Below are positions 63,610 to 64,000 of a stretch of 64,000 nt of DNA, in pieces. The DNA comes from Miscanthus floridulus. Lineage: Eukaryota; Streptophyta; Magnoliopsida; Poales; Poaceae. The translations under genes and the position numbers were made by a program. Below the pieces are notes generated by a model. It had not been told where the DNA came from. It did no database searches and worked only from the letters and a program-made list of their open reading frames with translations. The stretch lies in assembly GCF_019320115.1 (NCBI RefSeq), contig NC_089583.1, forward strand, positions 81,609,928 to 81,673,927, in the 5' to 3' direction. The first letter of the stretch is position 1. The number at the start of each line of letters is the position of its first letter.

Positions 63610-64000
63610 TTATTTCTGCGACAACAGTGGCTATTTCTTTTCTACCATTGTCGGCTTGTGCTTTTGCTGTAATTTGGATTGCCTGAACATCACAGTTAAA
63701 TGCGCGCTTCAAATCACTCCAAAGAGAAAGAACACCGTTAGGCCCTGGCATCTTGAGCAACAGGTACGGATAATGCGGTATTGCCATGAATTTTGCTAGT
63801 GCTGGGCGCTTGAGGATTGTATGATATGATGAATCGAAGTCCGTGACTTTAAACTTGATGAACTCTGTACGGTAGTTCGAGGGAGTCCCAAAAGTAACCG
63901 GTAGAGTGATTTGTCTAAGTGGCATTGCTGCCTTGCCGGGTACTATGCCATAAAAAGGTGTGCTTGTTGGTGTGATCATCCCGGCGAGTTGTAGTCCCAT
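63610..64000 (-). pseudogene. pol: element 3 protease-RT linker, partial
   Basis: On the minus strand the frame enters at 64000 and runs to the LINE boundary: LPVTFGTPSNYRTEFIKFKV, YHTILKRPALAKFMAIPHYPYLLLKMPGPNGVLSL. This is the conserved segment after the protease active site in Tat-type pol. It continues in frame into AVEISQEELEIP at 60296 leftward once the LINE and one target copy are removed. The frame is open in this piece but the gene is split. The last residues of the apparent frame (63560-63609) come from the LINE tail. Confidence 0.8.

Larger units (their letters stand above)
50059..64000 (-). mobile_element. element 3: Tat-type LTR retrotransposon, degenerate, runs off the window
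   Basis: A minus-strand element. Its 3' LTR (in element orientation) is 50059-50457, followed by a polypurine tract, leader repeats, a broken antisense gene (52353-55541), two tandem arrays, pol remnants (56973 rightward) and an RTE-type LINE inserted in pol (60301-63609). The protease region reaches 64000; gag and the other LTR are outside. Stops in pol sit mainly where Arg, Gln or Trp is expected. Confidence 0.88.

Overview
The window is plant nuclear DNA, almost certainly from a grass (Poaceae). The evidence is nested Ty3/gypsy LTR retrotransposons of the Tat type, Tourist-like MITEs with TTA target sites, an RTE-type LINE ending in a TTG-repeat tail, and a very GC-rich, intronless SAUR-type gene typical of grass genes. 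Only one host gene type is visible (SAUR-like, present twice). Most of the rest is mobile DNA.

Layout. 1-757: GC-rich intergenic DNA. 758-15189: a Tourist-like MITE split by a complete, young Tat-type LTR retrotransposon on the minus strand (element 1, 944-15154). Its 1375-bp LTRs differ at about six sites, its target duplication is perfect (ACTAC), and its gag-protease and RT-RNaseH-integrase frames are open. Between pol and the far LTR it carries two intron-containing genes on the opposite strand: one encodes a plant mobile domain (PMD) protein, the other a small coiled-coil protein. 15190-19195: a cluster of MITEs and CACTA-like fragments. 19196-31245: element 2, an old plus-strand Tat-type element with degenerate gag/pol and an antisense gene of the 'putative gypsy type transposon' family. 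It sits in a minisatellite-like inverted-repeat (foldback-like) structure whose other parts lie at 31246-31945. 32226-32729: the SAUR-like gene.

Sequence 27257-37330 (10,074 bp: the end of element 2, its 3' LTR, the foldback-like repeat, the SAUR gene and its flank) is repeated directly as 37331-47404 with no difference that I could find. The right breakpoint lies about 10 bp inside a MITE. This is either a very recent tandem duplication or an unmerged assembly overlap.

47394-49749: three related MITEs, a 188-bp direct repeat with a 26-G run, then sequence with no recognisable feature. 49750-50058: an LTR fragment related to element 2. 50059-64000: element 3, another minus-strand Tat-type element that runs off the window. 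It has a broken antisense gene, two tandem-repeat arrays, decayed pol, and an RTE-type LINE (60301-63609) inserted into its pol region.

The recurring theme is that each of the three Tat-type retrotransposons carries, downstream of pol and on the opposite strand, host-style spliced genes. In element 1 the introns look intact. Because they lie antisense to the retroelement genomic RNA, that RNA cannot be spliced at them, which explains how introns survive reverse transcription. Most premature stops in elements 2, 3 and the LINE are TAG or TGA codons of the kind expected from C-to-T decay of methylated cytosines. All coordinates and counts were read by eye; no database search was run.
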